DNA from: an uncultured Marinicella sp. | GTDB taxonomy: Bacteria; Pseudomonadota; Gammaproteobacteria; Xanthomonadales; Marinicellaceae | Length of the DNA stretch: 64,000 nt | Direction: 5' to 3' | Assembly: GCA_947502925.1 (NCBI GenBank) | Contig: CANNBS010000005.1 | Location: forward strand, 1-64,000 | Shown here: one piece after another, positions 42,823-50,803 of the stretch | Position numbering within the stretch: position 1 is the stretch's first letter | Layout: each line of letters opens with the position of its first letter | Notes under the pieces: model-generated | Told to the model about the DNA's origin: nothing | The model's database searches: none | Seen by the model: only the letters and a program-made list of their open reading frames with translations | Program-made: the position numbers and the translations under genes

Positions 42823-43308
42823 TCAGGCACGACTTTTACCTGATTGAATATCATCCAATAAACCCTGCGCGGCATCGGTTAATAAATCCAGCACCAACTC
42901 AAAGCCGTCTTCACCACCATAATAAGGATCCGGCACTTCGGTTTCGCTGCGTTGATCCGCATAGGACATCATCAAACTGACTTTATCATGAGGCTGATCA
43001 GGAAATCGTTTTTTGAGCTCGGCTAAATTCGCCCGATCCATCACAATCAGACGATCATACCTTGAAAAATCAGCCGCCTCCACCTGACGGGCCCGTAAGT
43101 GATGCATTTTAATGCCCCGGTCTAAAGCCGCTGCCAGCGAACGTTTATCCGGTGAATGACCCACATGGTAGGCATGGGTGCCGGCAGAATCAATCTCAAA
43201 CCGGTCCGCCAACCCGGCTTGTTCTGTTAAATCTGAAAAAATGGCTTCTGCCGAAGGTGAACGGCAGATATTACCCATGCAGACAAATAATATTTTATGT
43301 TTTGGCAT
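42823..43308 (-). CDS. Low-molecular-weight protein-tyrosine phosphatase
   Basis: A 161-residue phosphatase. The P-loop CX5R is C10-MGNIC-R16 followed by SPSAEA, and the general-acid motif is VPDPYYGG near the C-terminus. Start MPKHKILFVC at 43308 fits the family; an upstream in-frame start would lie within a mobile element. Such enzymes either regulate exopolysaccharide tyrosine kinases or act broadly; no capsule gene is nearby. It is 35 bp upstream of the tgt start. Confidence 0.9.
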   Translation of the reverse strand: MPKHKILFVCMGNICRSPSAEAIFSDLTEQAGLADRFEIDSAGTHAYHVGHSPDKRSLAAALDRGIKMHHLRARQVEAADFSRYDRLIVMDRANLAELKKRFPDQPHDKVSLMMSYADQRSETEVPDPYYGGEDGFELVLDLLTDAAQGLLDDIQSGKSRA

Positions 43309-43319
43309 AATTTTGGTTA

Positions 43320-43479
43320 GAGACCTTTGCATTAATCTGGGTCGGTGGAAAAAAGAACTAAAATTCCATCAATCAAGGCAGGAAACGCAGTCTAATACGC
43401 CGTTATTAGCAAGTTTTCTAACGCGGAGTGGTGGAATTTTAGACTTTTTAACTCGATTCATGATTTATGCAAAGGTCTC
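43320..43479 (-). mobile_element. MITE-like element, copy 2 (160 bp)
   Basis: The reverse complement matches copy 1 (2733-2958) nearly base for base along both arms, but lacks its 66-70 bp palindromic core. Ends are GAGACCTTTGCATTAATC and GATTTATGCAAAGGTCTC, and a perfect 5-bp target duplication GGTTA flanks it (43315-43319 and 43480-43484). It lies between the divergent phosphatase and ppk2 genes and now makes up most of their shared upstream region. A small hairpin CTAATA-CGCCGT-TATTAG occupies its centre. Confidence 0.88.
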
Positions 43480-43513
43480 GGTTAAGATGTTGATTTTAAA
43501 AAGCCACCATTGT

Positions 43514-44359
43514 ATGCCATCTGTGAAAAAATTTCGCCACCATCCTGATCAGCCCAGACCCAACATGGTCGACCTCAGACAATGGACTGAGCATAACAAC
43601 CGAAGCCTCAAAAGTCTCAGCAAGGAACTGGCCGATTTAAGCCGTCTGATGCGGGCTGAAGGCACACAATCGCTGCTGGTTATTTTTCAGGCACTGGACG
43701 CCGCCGGCAAAGACAGCTCACTTCGTAAAGTATTTCGTTACTGTGATCCGGGTCTGTTAAAAACCCACAGTTTTAAAGCACCCAGTGATAAAGAAGCTGC
43801 ACATGATTTCATGTGGCGTTGTTATCCGCATTTCCCGGGTGATGGTGAAATCAGTGTTTTTAATCGCAGTTATTACGAAGAAACGCTGGTGGTTCGGGTA
43901 CATCCGCATTTTTTAAACAAACAACACATTAAAACACCGGTTAAAAAAGCATTCTGGCAACAACGCTTTGATTATATAAATCAGGTGGAACATCACCTGA
44001 CCCAAAATCGCACCCAGGTGATTAAATTTATGCTCGATGTGAGCAAAGACAGCCAGAAACAACGCTTAATCCGGCGTTATGCACGCCAGGATAAAAACTG
44101 GAAATTTAATATAAATGACATTAAAGAGCGTTCGCATTGGGATAAATACCAACTGGCTTATGATGATATGCTGAATAAAACCAGCACCGATTATGCCCCG
44201 TGGTACATCATACCGGCTGACGATAAACCGATGATGCGGCAACTGATTGCCACCATTATGGTTAAACGACTAAAAAAAATGCAACCCAAGTGGCCGACTT
44301 TAAAACCCATGGATGAAGCAGAGATTGACTTTTTAGCCGAATTTATTGAAAACCGATGA
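43514..44359 (+). CDS. ppk2: Polyphosphate kinase 2 family nucleotide phosphotransferase
   Basis: A 281-residue protein with the PPK2 fold. Walker A is FQALDAAGKDSS, the lid and Walker B region include FNRSYYEETLVVRVHP, and RRYARQDKNWKFN follows. PPK2 enzymes move phosphate between polyphosphate and nucleotides; the LDAAGKD form suggests a class acting on AMP/ADP (inference). Start choice is uncertain: ATG at 43514 is taken, 43487 and 43565 are in-frame alternatives, and none has a strong ribosome site. Starts further upstream would lie inside the mobile element. Confidence 0.88.
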   Translation: MPSVKKFRHHPDQPRPNMVDLRQWTEHNNRSLKSLSKELADLSRLMRAEGTQSLLVIFQALDAAGKDSSLRKVFRYCDPGLLKTHSFKAPSDKEAAHDFMWRCYPHFPGDGEISVFNRSYYEETLVVRVHPHFLNKQHIKTPVKKAFWQQRFDYINQVEHHLTQNRTQVIKFMLDVSKDSQKQRLIRRYARQDKNWKFNINDIKERSHWDKYQLAYDDMLNKTSTDYAPWYIIPADDKPMMRQLIATIMVKRLKKMQPKWPTLKPMDEAEIDFLAEFIENR

Positions 44360-44370
44360 TTGCAAGACTG

Positions 44371-44628
44371 CTAACCGAATTCAATCACACCGGTTGCATC
44401 TTTGGGCGGTAATTGCAGGTGATAGCCCTGATTGTTCAGATTATCCCTGACATTTTGAATGTTTTCTCGTGCCAGCTTGTCGCGCTCACTGAGATTCAGG
44501 GTCATCACCACTTCACACACACCCAACAATGCCTGCAATTCATCCGGTAACTCTGCAGGCTTAAAATCTTCGCTGCAATAAACATAGGCGCCGGGTTTTT
44601 TATTGGATCGATAAACAACGCATTTCAT
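44371..44628 (-). CDS. YcgL domain-containing protein
   Basis: An 85-residue protein matching the YcgL family: CVVYRSNKKPGAYVYC at the N-terminus, LLGVCEVVMTLNLS in the middle, and GYHLQLPP at the end. The fold is known from E. coli YcgL but its function is not. In many gammaproteobacteria ycgL lies near rnd or minCDE; here it is convergent with ppk2 (11 bp apart) and 5 bp after a small secreted-protein gene. Confidence 0.88.
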   Translation of the reverse strand: MKCVVYRSNKKPGAYVYCSEDFKPAELPDELQALLGVCEVVMTLNLSERDKLARENIQNVRDNLNNQGYHLQLPPKDATGVIEFG

Positions 44629-44633
44629 ACATT

Positions 44634-44945
44634 TTATGGCTTTGTGGCTTTAATGCCGCTGATTTTACAGGATTGTACATTTGGATGGGTATCTAAAACC
44701 GTAATACTGCCATCGGCCACCGGCGCTTTTAACTGCCGTACACCCGTGCTTAGAAAATAGGTCAGCTCAATGTCGCCGGCTGTTTGCAAAAAACTTTGCC
44801 AGCGATCACCCGGCTGATAACAGGTCACTGTACAGCCATCGTTGCCACAGTCCAGTGTTTCCCGATAAACATCGGGGTTATTGTCATGGGCTGACACAAT
44901 CATTGAACAGGTCATTAAAAGACACACAAAACTTAAATGTTTCAT
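44634..44945 (-). CDS. Small secreted cysteine-containing protein of unknown function
   Basis: A 103-residue protein I do not recognise. It has a signal peptide (about 1-19, ending VSA), so the mature protein is about 84 residues. Mature cysteines are spaced C-x4-C-x3-C (LDCGNDGCTVTCYQPG), with a fourth near the C-terminus in VQSCKISG, suggesting two disulfides in an oxidising compartment. No metal-binding or enzymatic motif is evident. It is 5 bp from ycgL and could be cotranscribed with it. Confidence 0.7.
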   Translation of the reverse strand: MKHLSFVCLLMTCSMIVSAHDNNPDVYRETLDCGNDGCTVTCYQPGDRWQSFLQTAGDIELTYFLSTGVRQLKAPVADGSITVLDTHPNVQSCKISGIKATKP

Positions 44946-45006
44946 CCTGATTACCTCAATAAATGAAACCCATTTTACGCCTGCTCAGTGAATCACTGAT
45001 TAAAAA

Positions 45007-45031
45007 AACCGGCTCCAAAACGTGACCGGCA
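45007..45031 (-). terminator. Weak terminator-like hairpin after the YeiH-type gene
   Basis: On the minus strand GCCGGTC... and ...AGCCGG can form a short CCGG-anchored stem followed by six T, immediately after the stop codon. The stem is only 4-5 bp, so the call is tentative. Confidence 0.35.
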
Positions 45032-45955
45032 TCACGCCCAATAAACCACCATGTACCAGGACAACACGGAAATAAACAACCACAAGATAACCGCCATCAG
45101 CATCGGCCGCCAGCCGGTTTCCTTAATATCCGCCAGTGATAAACTGCTGCCCACCAGAAATAAGGTTAAAATCAATAAGCGTTTCGCCACCAGTGTAATA
45201 TTGCCGGTCACTGTCTCGGGCAACCAGCCGGCACTGTTAATCAGCATGGCGATAATAAAACCACCGATAAACCAGGGAATCTTAATTTTATTATCGTGGC
45301 TTTTAAACATCAGCATTGAAACCAGCGCCAACGGAATAATCCACAGCGTTCTCGCTAATTTAACCGTGGTGGCGGTTTTTAACGCCTCATCACCATAGGC
45401 CAGTGCCGCACCCACCACCGAACTGGTGTCATGAATGGCAATCGCCGACCATAAACCAAATTCATATTGGCTTAAATCTAAATACGCACCAATGGTGGGA
45501 AAGATCAGCAAAGCCAGGGCATTGAGCAAAAACACCACCGCAATGGCCATGGTGATGTGCTTATTCTGGGCGTTAATCACCGGGGCCACTGCAGCAATGG
45601 CACTGCCGCCACAAATGGCAGTACCAGATGACACCAGATGACCCAATCGACGATCCATATGCAAAGCTTTGGCCAATAACCAGCCTAATAAAACGGTGGT
45701 GACAATGGTGATGGCGGTGATGCCCAGACTGTCCACACTGGTACTCAGTGCTTCACCGGCCTGAATCCCGAAACCCAGTCCAATCACCGCAATTTTCAGT
45801 AAATGCTTGACCCCAACCCGGCTTTGCTCAGCAAAAGGGTTGCCTATAGTTAACGCCAGTGCCACACCCAGCAGCAAAGCCGCGGCACTGTTTATCCAGC
45901 CGGTTAGACATATAAGAGCTACCACAACAAAGATGATTCGACTTAGATTTTGCAT
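45032..45955 (-). CDS. YeiH/UPF0324 family putative sulfate exporter
   Basis: A 307-residue integral membrane protein with about nine to ten hydrophobic segments. LVSSGTAICGGSAIAAVAP and AIHDTSSVVGAALAYG are the conserved family motifs. Members are usually annotated as putative sulfate exporters, a label with little direct evidence. It is flanked by unrelated genes and 36 bp separate it from the upstream dehydrogenase-like gene. Confidence 0.85.
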   Translation of the reverse strand: MQNLSRIIFVVVALICLTGWINSAAALLLGVALALTIGNPFAEQSRVGVKHLLKIAVIGLGFGIQAGEALSTSVDSLGITAITIVTTVLLGWLLAKALHMDRRLGHLVSSGTAICGGSAIAAVAPVINAQNKHITMAIAVVFLLNALALLIFPTIGAYLDLSQYEFGLWSAIAIHDTSSVVGAALAYGDEALKTATTVKLARTLWIIPLALVSMLMFKSHDNKIKIPWFIGGFIIAMLINSAGWLPETVTGNITLVAKRLLILTLFLVGSSLSLADIKETGWRPMLMAVILWLFISVLSWYMVVYWA

Positions 45956-45991
45956 TATTTTTGAATCCTAAACCAGCAGGATTATAGATTG

Positions 45992-47053
45992 TTACACAAT
46001 AATGTCTTGAGTACCCGGTAGTTGACGAATTAAATCCGCGCCCAGTAAAGATGACGGCGTTTGATAGCCCGGGGATAAATCTGTCTGCTTTAACACCGCA
46101 TTCACCACATACAGGGAACCATCGACGGTAAGCTGATAACCGTTCGCCACCTGCAGGCGCTTTTGAATTCGCTCGCCGGTGATATTGCTGACCTCACCCC
46201 AGACATACGTGGTTAGTTTTTCGCGGGCTTGTTCATCCGGGCCTTTGACGGTTTTTTCGATGCGTTTTTTTATCATGTTTTGAACCCATGACCAGCCTAA
46301 AACCGGCCGTATCCAGTTCATGCGTTTCATGCGTTTAACCAGTTTGGGGGAACCGGGAATATAAACTTCGATGTTTTGAATACCGGTGGAATAATAAGCG
46401 GTGGCCACATCGCCCCAGGGAATTGTCATGGCCAGTTTCTGACCGCCCCCAAAATCAATGCGACGGGTATTATAGGCCAGAGGCACCTGTTTAATCAGAC
46501 CGTCTTCGCGAACACGACCGCCTTCAGGTAAGGCTTCCACGGAGGTTTTGGCAGTCCCGGGACTAAAACCAGAACGTGAATCAAAACCCAGACACAGGTG
46601 GCTGGCATCGGTCATGGCTTTTTTAAGCATGGCGGCCAGACAATCAGTCGGTATCACGTCAAAACCCACACCGGGACATAAAATCACTTCGGCCAGCGCC
46701 GCCTGTTGATGGCGCTCAGCGGCGGCTTCAAACACCGCAATTTCGCCGGTGATATCAAAATAATGACACCCCGATTCTATACAGGCATCTAAAAACACGT
46801 CGGCAGTTTGAGAAAAAGGTCCGGCACAATTCAGTACTAAATCATAAGACTTTAATAAATCACTGTTATCAGCTAATTCCGCCACTGAAAATACTTCATA
46901 GGACAAGCCCAGTTCATTCGCCATTTCGGCCGTTTTGGCTTTATCGCGTCCGGCCAGCACCGGCGATAAACCGTCCTTAACCGCCTGTCTGGCAATCAGC
47001 TCACCGGTGTAACCGTAAGCACCGTAAAGTAGCCACTGCTTTTTATCTTTCAT
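45992..47053 (-). CDS. Saccharopine-dehydrogenase-like NAD(P)-binding oxidoreductase
   Basis: A 353-residue protein with an N-terminal Rossmann domain (LLYGAYGYTGELIARQA) and the saccharopine-dehydrogenase/trans-acting enoyl reductase layout (LVLNCAGPFSQ, YFDITGEI, CPGVGFDVIPTDC). Homologues act on lipid or polyketide intermediates in some bacteria; the substrate here is unknown. It overlaps the upstream SDR gene by 4 nt, forming a two-gene unit divergent from the acyl-CoA dehydrogenase operon, which suggests a related acyl substrate. Confidence 0.8.
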   Translation of the reverse strand: MKDKKQWLLYGAYGYTGELIARQAVKDGLSPVLAGRDKAKTAEMANELGLSYEVFSVAELADNSDLLKSYDLVLNCAGPFSQTADVFLDACIESGCHYFDITGEIAVFEAAAERHQQAALAEVILCPGVGFDVIPTDCLAAMLKKAMTDASHLCLGFDSRSGFSPGTAKTSVEALPEGGRVREDGLIKQVPLAYNTRRIDFGGGQKLAMTIPWGDVATAYYSTGIQNIEVYIPGSPKLVKRMKRMNWIRPVLGWSWVQNMIKKRIEKTVKGPDEQAREKLTTYVWGEVSNITGERIQKRLQVANGYQLTVDGSLYVVNAVLKQTDLSPGYQTPSSLLGADLIRQLPGTQDIIV

Positions 47054-47844
47054 GAATTAATCCGCTTAATAAATTTAACTTTTTGACGAAAAAAGACATT
47101 CGGTAACCATCTCGCCACACGCCATTGGTTTTTAGTTTTTTTATCACTTAAAACCATAAATTGTTTTTTGTCGATGGCTGTCAAAATATCCTGTGCCACA
47201 TCTTCGGCATTAAACGATGAATCCTTCATCCAACGTTCAATACGCTGTTTCATTTTATCATGGCTGTCAGTCATGGATTCGGTCAGATTGGTTTTAAAAA
47301 AGGCCGGACAAGCCACCGCTACATGCACGCCTGTGTCCACCAGTTCCGCCCGCAGGGTTTCGCTTAAAGCCAATACACCTGCTTTGGACACATTATAAGA
47401 AGCCATAAAAGGCGCCAGCGCCAACGCCGCAAATGACGCCACATTGACAATCGCCGCTTCAGGCCGTTGCTTAAGATCAGGTAAAAAAGCCCGGCAACCG
47501 TGCACCACACCCATCAGGTTGACATTCAGCACGCGTTGCCATTGTTCCATTGAACTGGTTTCCACCCCGCCCTCTGAGGCAATGCCGGCATTATTAACCA
47601 GCACATCCATCTGCCCGAAGTGAGCCTTTACCTGCTCGGCAAGTTGTTGCATGAGTTCTGCATCGGTGACATCACAATGAAAATAAGCCGCCTGATGACC
47701 TTGTGCCTGGATGTCATCTACCACCTGTTGCCCTGCCTGTGCCTGAACATCCAACACCGCGATGTTGTAATGAGGTGCCGCTGCAAACGCCAAAGCACGA
47801 CCCAGACCGCTGGCCGCGCCAGTAATAACCATGGTTTTATTCAT
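47050..47844 (-). CDS. Short-chain dehydrogenase/reductase
   Basis: A 264-residue classical SDR: cofactor motif TGAASGLGRALA, NNAG at VLVNNAGIA, and catalytic S...Y-x3-K in ASYNVSKAG. The C-terminal stretch of about 25 basic residues (VARWLPNVFFRQKVKFIKR) may associate with the membrane. It heads a two-gene unit starting 77 bp from the divergent acyl-CoA dehydrogenase gene, with a palindromic operator candidate in between. Confidence 0.88.
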   Translation of the reverse strand: MNKTMVITGAASGLGRALAFAAAPHYNIAVLDVQAQAGQQVVDDIQAQGHQAAYFHCDVTDAELMQQLAEQVKAHFGQMDVLVNNAGIASEGGVETSSMEQWQRVLNVNLMGVVHGCRAFLPDLKQRPEAAIVNVASFAALALAPFMASYNVSKAGVLALSETLRAELVDTGVHVAVACPAFFKTNLTESMTDSHDKMKQRIERWMKDSSFNAEDVAQDILTAIDKKQFMVLSDKKTKNQWRVARWLPNVFFRQKVKFIKRINS

Positions 47845-47867
47845 GGCATAATTTTAACAAACATTTT

Positions 47868-47881
47868 CGAACATCTGTTCG
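47868..47881. promoter_or_regulatory. 14-bp palindrome, candidate TetR operator
   Basis: CGAACA-TC-TGTTCG lies in the 77-bp spacer between the divergent SDR and acyl-CoA dehydrogenase genes. Its right half ends 8 bp before TATAAT at 47890-47895, so it covers the -35 region of the rightward promoter, a repressor-like position. The TetR-family gene at 49107 is the obvious candidate regulator. Confidence 0.6.
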
Positions 47882-47889
47882 ACTTTTGA

Positions 47890-47895
47890 TATAAT
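47890..47895 (+). promoter_or_regulatory. -10 box of the acyl-CoA dehydrogenase operon
   Basis: A perfect TATAAT stands 26 bp before the ATG at 47922. The -35 position falls within the palindrome (TTCGAA at 18 bp spacing) and is not consensus, as often found when an operator overlaps it. Confidence 0.5.
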
Positions 47896-47921
47896 TTAAA
47901 GGTCTTTAACATCATCGAACC

Positions 47922-49103
47922 ATGCAAACTGAATCCTATTTAGCTTTAAAGTCTCGCGCTAAAAACATCGTACACTCGGATATTTTCGACGCCGAACCCT
48001 TATTACTCAGCCATCAATGGCCTCAATTACAACAGGCCATCACAGCCATTCGCCAAAAAGTCAAAGCCGCTGAACTGTGGGCACCGCATTTACATAAAAG
48101 TTTAGGCGGTCAGGGTTTATCCGTCAGCCAGTTGGGTGACTTATCTGCCCTGTTGGGTCAATCACCTTTGGGTCATGTGTGTTTTGGTTGCCAGGCCCCC
48201 GATGCCGGCAATGCCGAGTTGTTGCACCTGTATGCCGATGAGCGTATAAAAAATGAATTTTTAAAACCTTTGGCTAACGGCGATATACGCAGTTGCTTTG
48301 CCATGACAGAACCGGCCATGGCCGGCTCAAACCCAACCCGCCTGAATGCCACTGCAGAACTGAAAGACGGTTACTGGCATATTAATGGTCATAAATGGTT
48401 CACCACCGGCGCCGAAGGTGCTGATTTTGCCATTATTATGGCAGTGACAGAAACGGATAAGCCTAAACACAAAAAGGCCAGCATGATTATTGTCCCCACT
48501 GATACACCCGGTTATTCAATTAAACGCAATATTTCTGTGATGGGCAGCGAAGGTCACGGTTATTTCTCTCATGGTGAAGTAATCTTTAACGATGTTAAAG
48601 TCCCTGAACATAATTTATTGGGTCAGCGCGGAGACGGTTTTTTAATGGCACAACAGCGATTAGGCCCCGGGCGCATTCAGCACTGTATGCGATGGATTGG
48701 TATTGCCCGGCGCTGCTTTGAAATCATGTGTAATTACATTAAACGACGCCACATCACCGACGATGAGACCCTGGCGCAACAACCGGTGATGCAGGTCAAG
48801 GTGGCTGAAAGCTATGCCGCCATTGAAGCGGCACAACATCTGGTACAGGCCACCGCCGAGCGCATTGATCAGGACGGCTATGCGGCCGCCAAACATGATA
48901 TTTCTATGATTAAATTTCATACCGCGCAGATGTTACAGCAGGTCATGAACCATGCAGTTCAGGCCTTAGGTGGCTTAGGTGTGACGGATGATACGGTGTT
49001 ATCTTTCTTTTACCGTGAAGAACGCGCCGCACGCATTTATGACGGCCCCGATGAAGTGCATCAACTGTCTTTAGCTAAACAACTGCTGGCGAAATTCGAT
49101 TAA
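47922..49103 (+). CDS. Acyl-CoA dehydrogenase family protein, ACAD10/11-like
   Basis: A 393-residue flavoprotein with the acyl-CoA dehydrogenase fold: CFAMTEPAMAGSNPT and KWFTTGA near the FAD site, and the C-terminal IYDGPDEVHQLSLAKQLL. In ordinary family members the catalytic base is Glu in YEGT; here the aligned segment reads YDGPDEVH, the pattern found in ACAD10/11-like and LvaC-like proteins. These act with a kinase on 4-hydroxyacyl-CoAs. The APH-type kinase gene two positions downstream supports that reading. First gene of a four-gene operon. Confidence 0.88.
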   Translation: MQTESYLALKSRAKNIVHSDIFDAEPLLLSHQWPQLQQAITAIRQKVKAAELWAPHLHKSLGGQGLSVSQLGDLSALLGQSPLGHVCFGCQAPDAGNAELLHLYADERIKNEFLKPLANGDIRSCFAMTEPAMAGSNPTRLNATAELKDGYWHINGHKWFTTGAEGADFAIIMAVTETDKPKHKKASMIIVPTDTPGYSIKRNISVMGSEGHGYFSHGEVIFNDVKVPEHNLLGQRGDGFLMAQQRLGPGRIQHCMRWIGIARRCFEIMCNYIKRRHITDDETLAQQPVMQVKVAESYAAIEAAQHLVQATAERIDQDGYAAAKHDISMIKFHTAQMLQQVMNHAVQALGGLGVTDDTVLSFFYREERAARIYDGPDEVHQLSLAKQLLAKFD

Positions 49104-49106
49104 TTA

Positions 49107-49790
49107 ATGGATTACGCCGTCTTCAAAAAGAAGTTTATACATTTTTTTGGCGACGAGTGGCAATTTATCTATCAGCAAAACAAACAACGCTTAAACCTTA
49201 AAAACCAACGCATAGCCACCACTAAGCTGGCGACTATTATTGGGGCTGTCTTTAAAATATCCAAACGTCACAGCTTTCACGGCATGACACTGAGGGATTT
49301 AAGTCTTGAAACGGGTCTCAGCACCGGCGGTTTGTATAAATACTTTCGCGACAAAGAAGACCTGTTTGTGATGATTCATCATGCCCTGGTTGCCATGACT
49401 GAACGGGTCTTAATTTCGGTACAGGACGATAACCCCTTAACCAGCATTGACCACCTACTGGTTTATCATTTATACATGAGTGAACGTTTGAGTCGCTGGT
49501 TTTATTTTGTCTTTATGGAAGCCAAACATCTTAAAAAACCGTTGTTGAATCGATTTGTGGAATCAGAAAAATTACTGGAACAGGTTTTAATATCAGACAT
49601 CGAGAAAGCTGTTTCACTCAAATTATGCCGATGTCAATCCCCTTTTTTAACCGCCTCGGTCTTTAAATCCGTATTACAGGACTGGTATTTAAAAAATCAT
49701 AAATACCAGAACGAACAGATTACATTGGCTGACTATAAACAGCATATATTGTCCCTGAGACAACAGCTTTTACCGGAGAACGTCCAATGA
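49107..49790 (+). CDS. TetR-family transcriptional regulator
   Basis: A 227-residue repressor with an N-terminal helix-turn-helix at about 50-90 (FHGMTLRDLSLETGLSTGG, then LYKYFRDKEDLF) and a helical ligand-binding domain. Some 45 residues precede the helix-turn-helix, more than usual. It is encoded inside the operon, 3 bp after the dehydrogenase and overlapping the kinase by 4 nt, so it probably controls its own operon through the palindrome at 47868-47881 and may sense an acyl-CoA (inference). Confidence 0.88.
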   Translation: MDYAVFKKKFIHFFGDEWQFIYQQNKQRLNLKNQRIATTKLATIIGAVFKISKRHSFHGMTLRDLSLETGLSTGGLYKYFRDKEDLFVMIHHALVAMTERVLISVQDDNPLTSIDHLLVYHLYMSERLSRWFYFVFMEAKHLKKPLLNRFVESEKLLEQVLISDIEKAVSLKLCRCQSPFLTASVFKSVLQDWYLKNHKYQNEQITLADYKQHILSLRQQLLPENVQ

Positions 49791-50803
49791 ATAAAGACCA
49801 GCAAATCCAGCTGTTAACAGAATTACGTAAGCGCCTGAATAGCAGCGAAAAAACGAGCTTAAAACCGCTCACCGGCGGTGTCTCTAATCTGACGTATCGC
49901 TTAACAGATGGTGACAATCAGTGGATTGTTCGCACCTCACCACCCGGCACCAAAGCCCGCGGCGCCCATGACATGCACCGTGAATTTAATTTACTCAAAG
50001 CGCTTTCGGGATTGTATGCGTTAAGCCCGGCGGTTAATTTTATAATCGATGACACTGATGTTTTTCCACGGCCGGTTTATGTGATGGAAGCCATTAACGG
50101 CATTGAAATCCATAAGGACTTACCGGACAACTACACAACCGATGACCAGCCAGCGTTATGCCATGCCTTAATCAAGGCACAACAGCAGTTACACCAAGTG
50201 CCGTTAAATACCGCGCTGCAGCGCTTTAATAAAGGCCGTGGTTATATTGAACGACAAATTAGCGGCTGGATACAACGCTATAAAAATGTTCAAGCCAAGC
50301 ATAATCACGCCGATGTTGTTATGGCGTGGCTGCAAAAGAACACCCCGCAAGATCATAGAGATTACTGTTTAATTCATAATGACTTTAAATTTGATAATTT
50401 AATCTTTGATGCGCAGCAGCCCACCACCGTGAAAGGCGTTTTGGATTGGGAAATGGCCACCGTCGGTGATCCGCTGATGGATCTCGGCTGTTCGCTGGCT
50501 TATTGGATTGAAGCGGATGATACAGCCGGCTTACAGGCGATTCGCACCCAACCAACCACAGAAGATAACATGCTAAGTCGCGATGATTACGTTCAGCATT
50601 ACTGCCGGTTAAGCGGCTTATCCCTGGATAATTATGATTTTTATTATATCTATGGCTTATTCCGCCTGATGGTTATTGTCCAACAAATTTATTATCGCTA
50701 CGAACAAGGCCAGAGCGATGATGAACGGTTTAAACCCTTTGGTCAGATTCGCGATATTCTCATTCAACACTCTCAACAACAGATAGGAACAACACATGTA
50801 TGA
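49787..50803 (+). CDS. APH-type phosphotransferase, ACAD10/11 or LvaA-like
   Basis: A 338-residue aminoglycoside-phosphotransferase-fold kinase. KPLTGGVSNLTYRL is the nucleotide loop, CLIHNDFKFDNLIFD the catalytic loop with Asp and Asn, and GVLDWEMATVGDPLMDLG the metal-binding DWE motif. In human ACAD10/11 this domain is fused to an acyl-CoA dehydrogenase, and in the levulinate pathway LvaA phosphorylates 4-hydroxyacyl-CoA. Context rather than resistance is its likely role. It overlaps the next gene by 8 nt. Confidence 0.88.
   Translation: MNKDQQIQLLTELRKRLNSSEKTSLKPLTGGVSNLTYRLTDGDNQWIVRTSPPGTKARGAHDMHREFNLLKALSGLYALSPAVNFIIDDTDVFPRPVYVMEAINGIEIHKDLPDNYTTDDQPALCHALIKAQQQLHQVPLNTALQRFNKGRGYIERQISGWIQRYKNVQAKHNHADVVMAWLQKNTPQDHRDYCLIHNDFKFDNLIFDAQQPTTVKGVLDWEMATVGDPLMDLGCSLAYWIEADDTAGLQAIRTQPTTEDNMLSRDDYVQHYCRLSGLSLDNYDFYYIYGLFRLMVIVQQIYYRYEQGQSDDERFKPFGQIRDILIQHSQQQIGTTHV

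Noticed and set aside
43309-43332. Earlier start for the phosphatase within the element
   Set aside because: The family begins at MPKHKILFVC; the extra residues would come from the element's inverted end.
43178-43486. Upstream extension of ppk2 through the mobile element into the phosphatase gene
   Set aside because: The extra N-terminus would be encoded by the antisense of the phosphatase gene and by the element; homology to PPK2 only begins after 43514.
47868-47881. Palindrome matches the Gram-positive LexA (SOS) box form CGAAC-N4-GTTCG
   Set aside because: Gammaproteobacterial LexA recognises CTGT-N8-ACAG; the neighbouring genes are catabolic and include their own TetR, so a local operator is the simpler reading.
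49787-50803. Aminoglycoside resistance kinase
   Set aside because: The APH fold is shared, but the operon and motif set fit the acyl-CoA-linked kinase group rather than antibiotic resistance.
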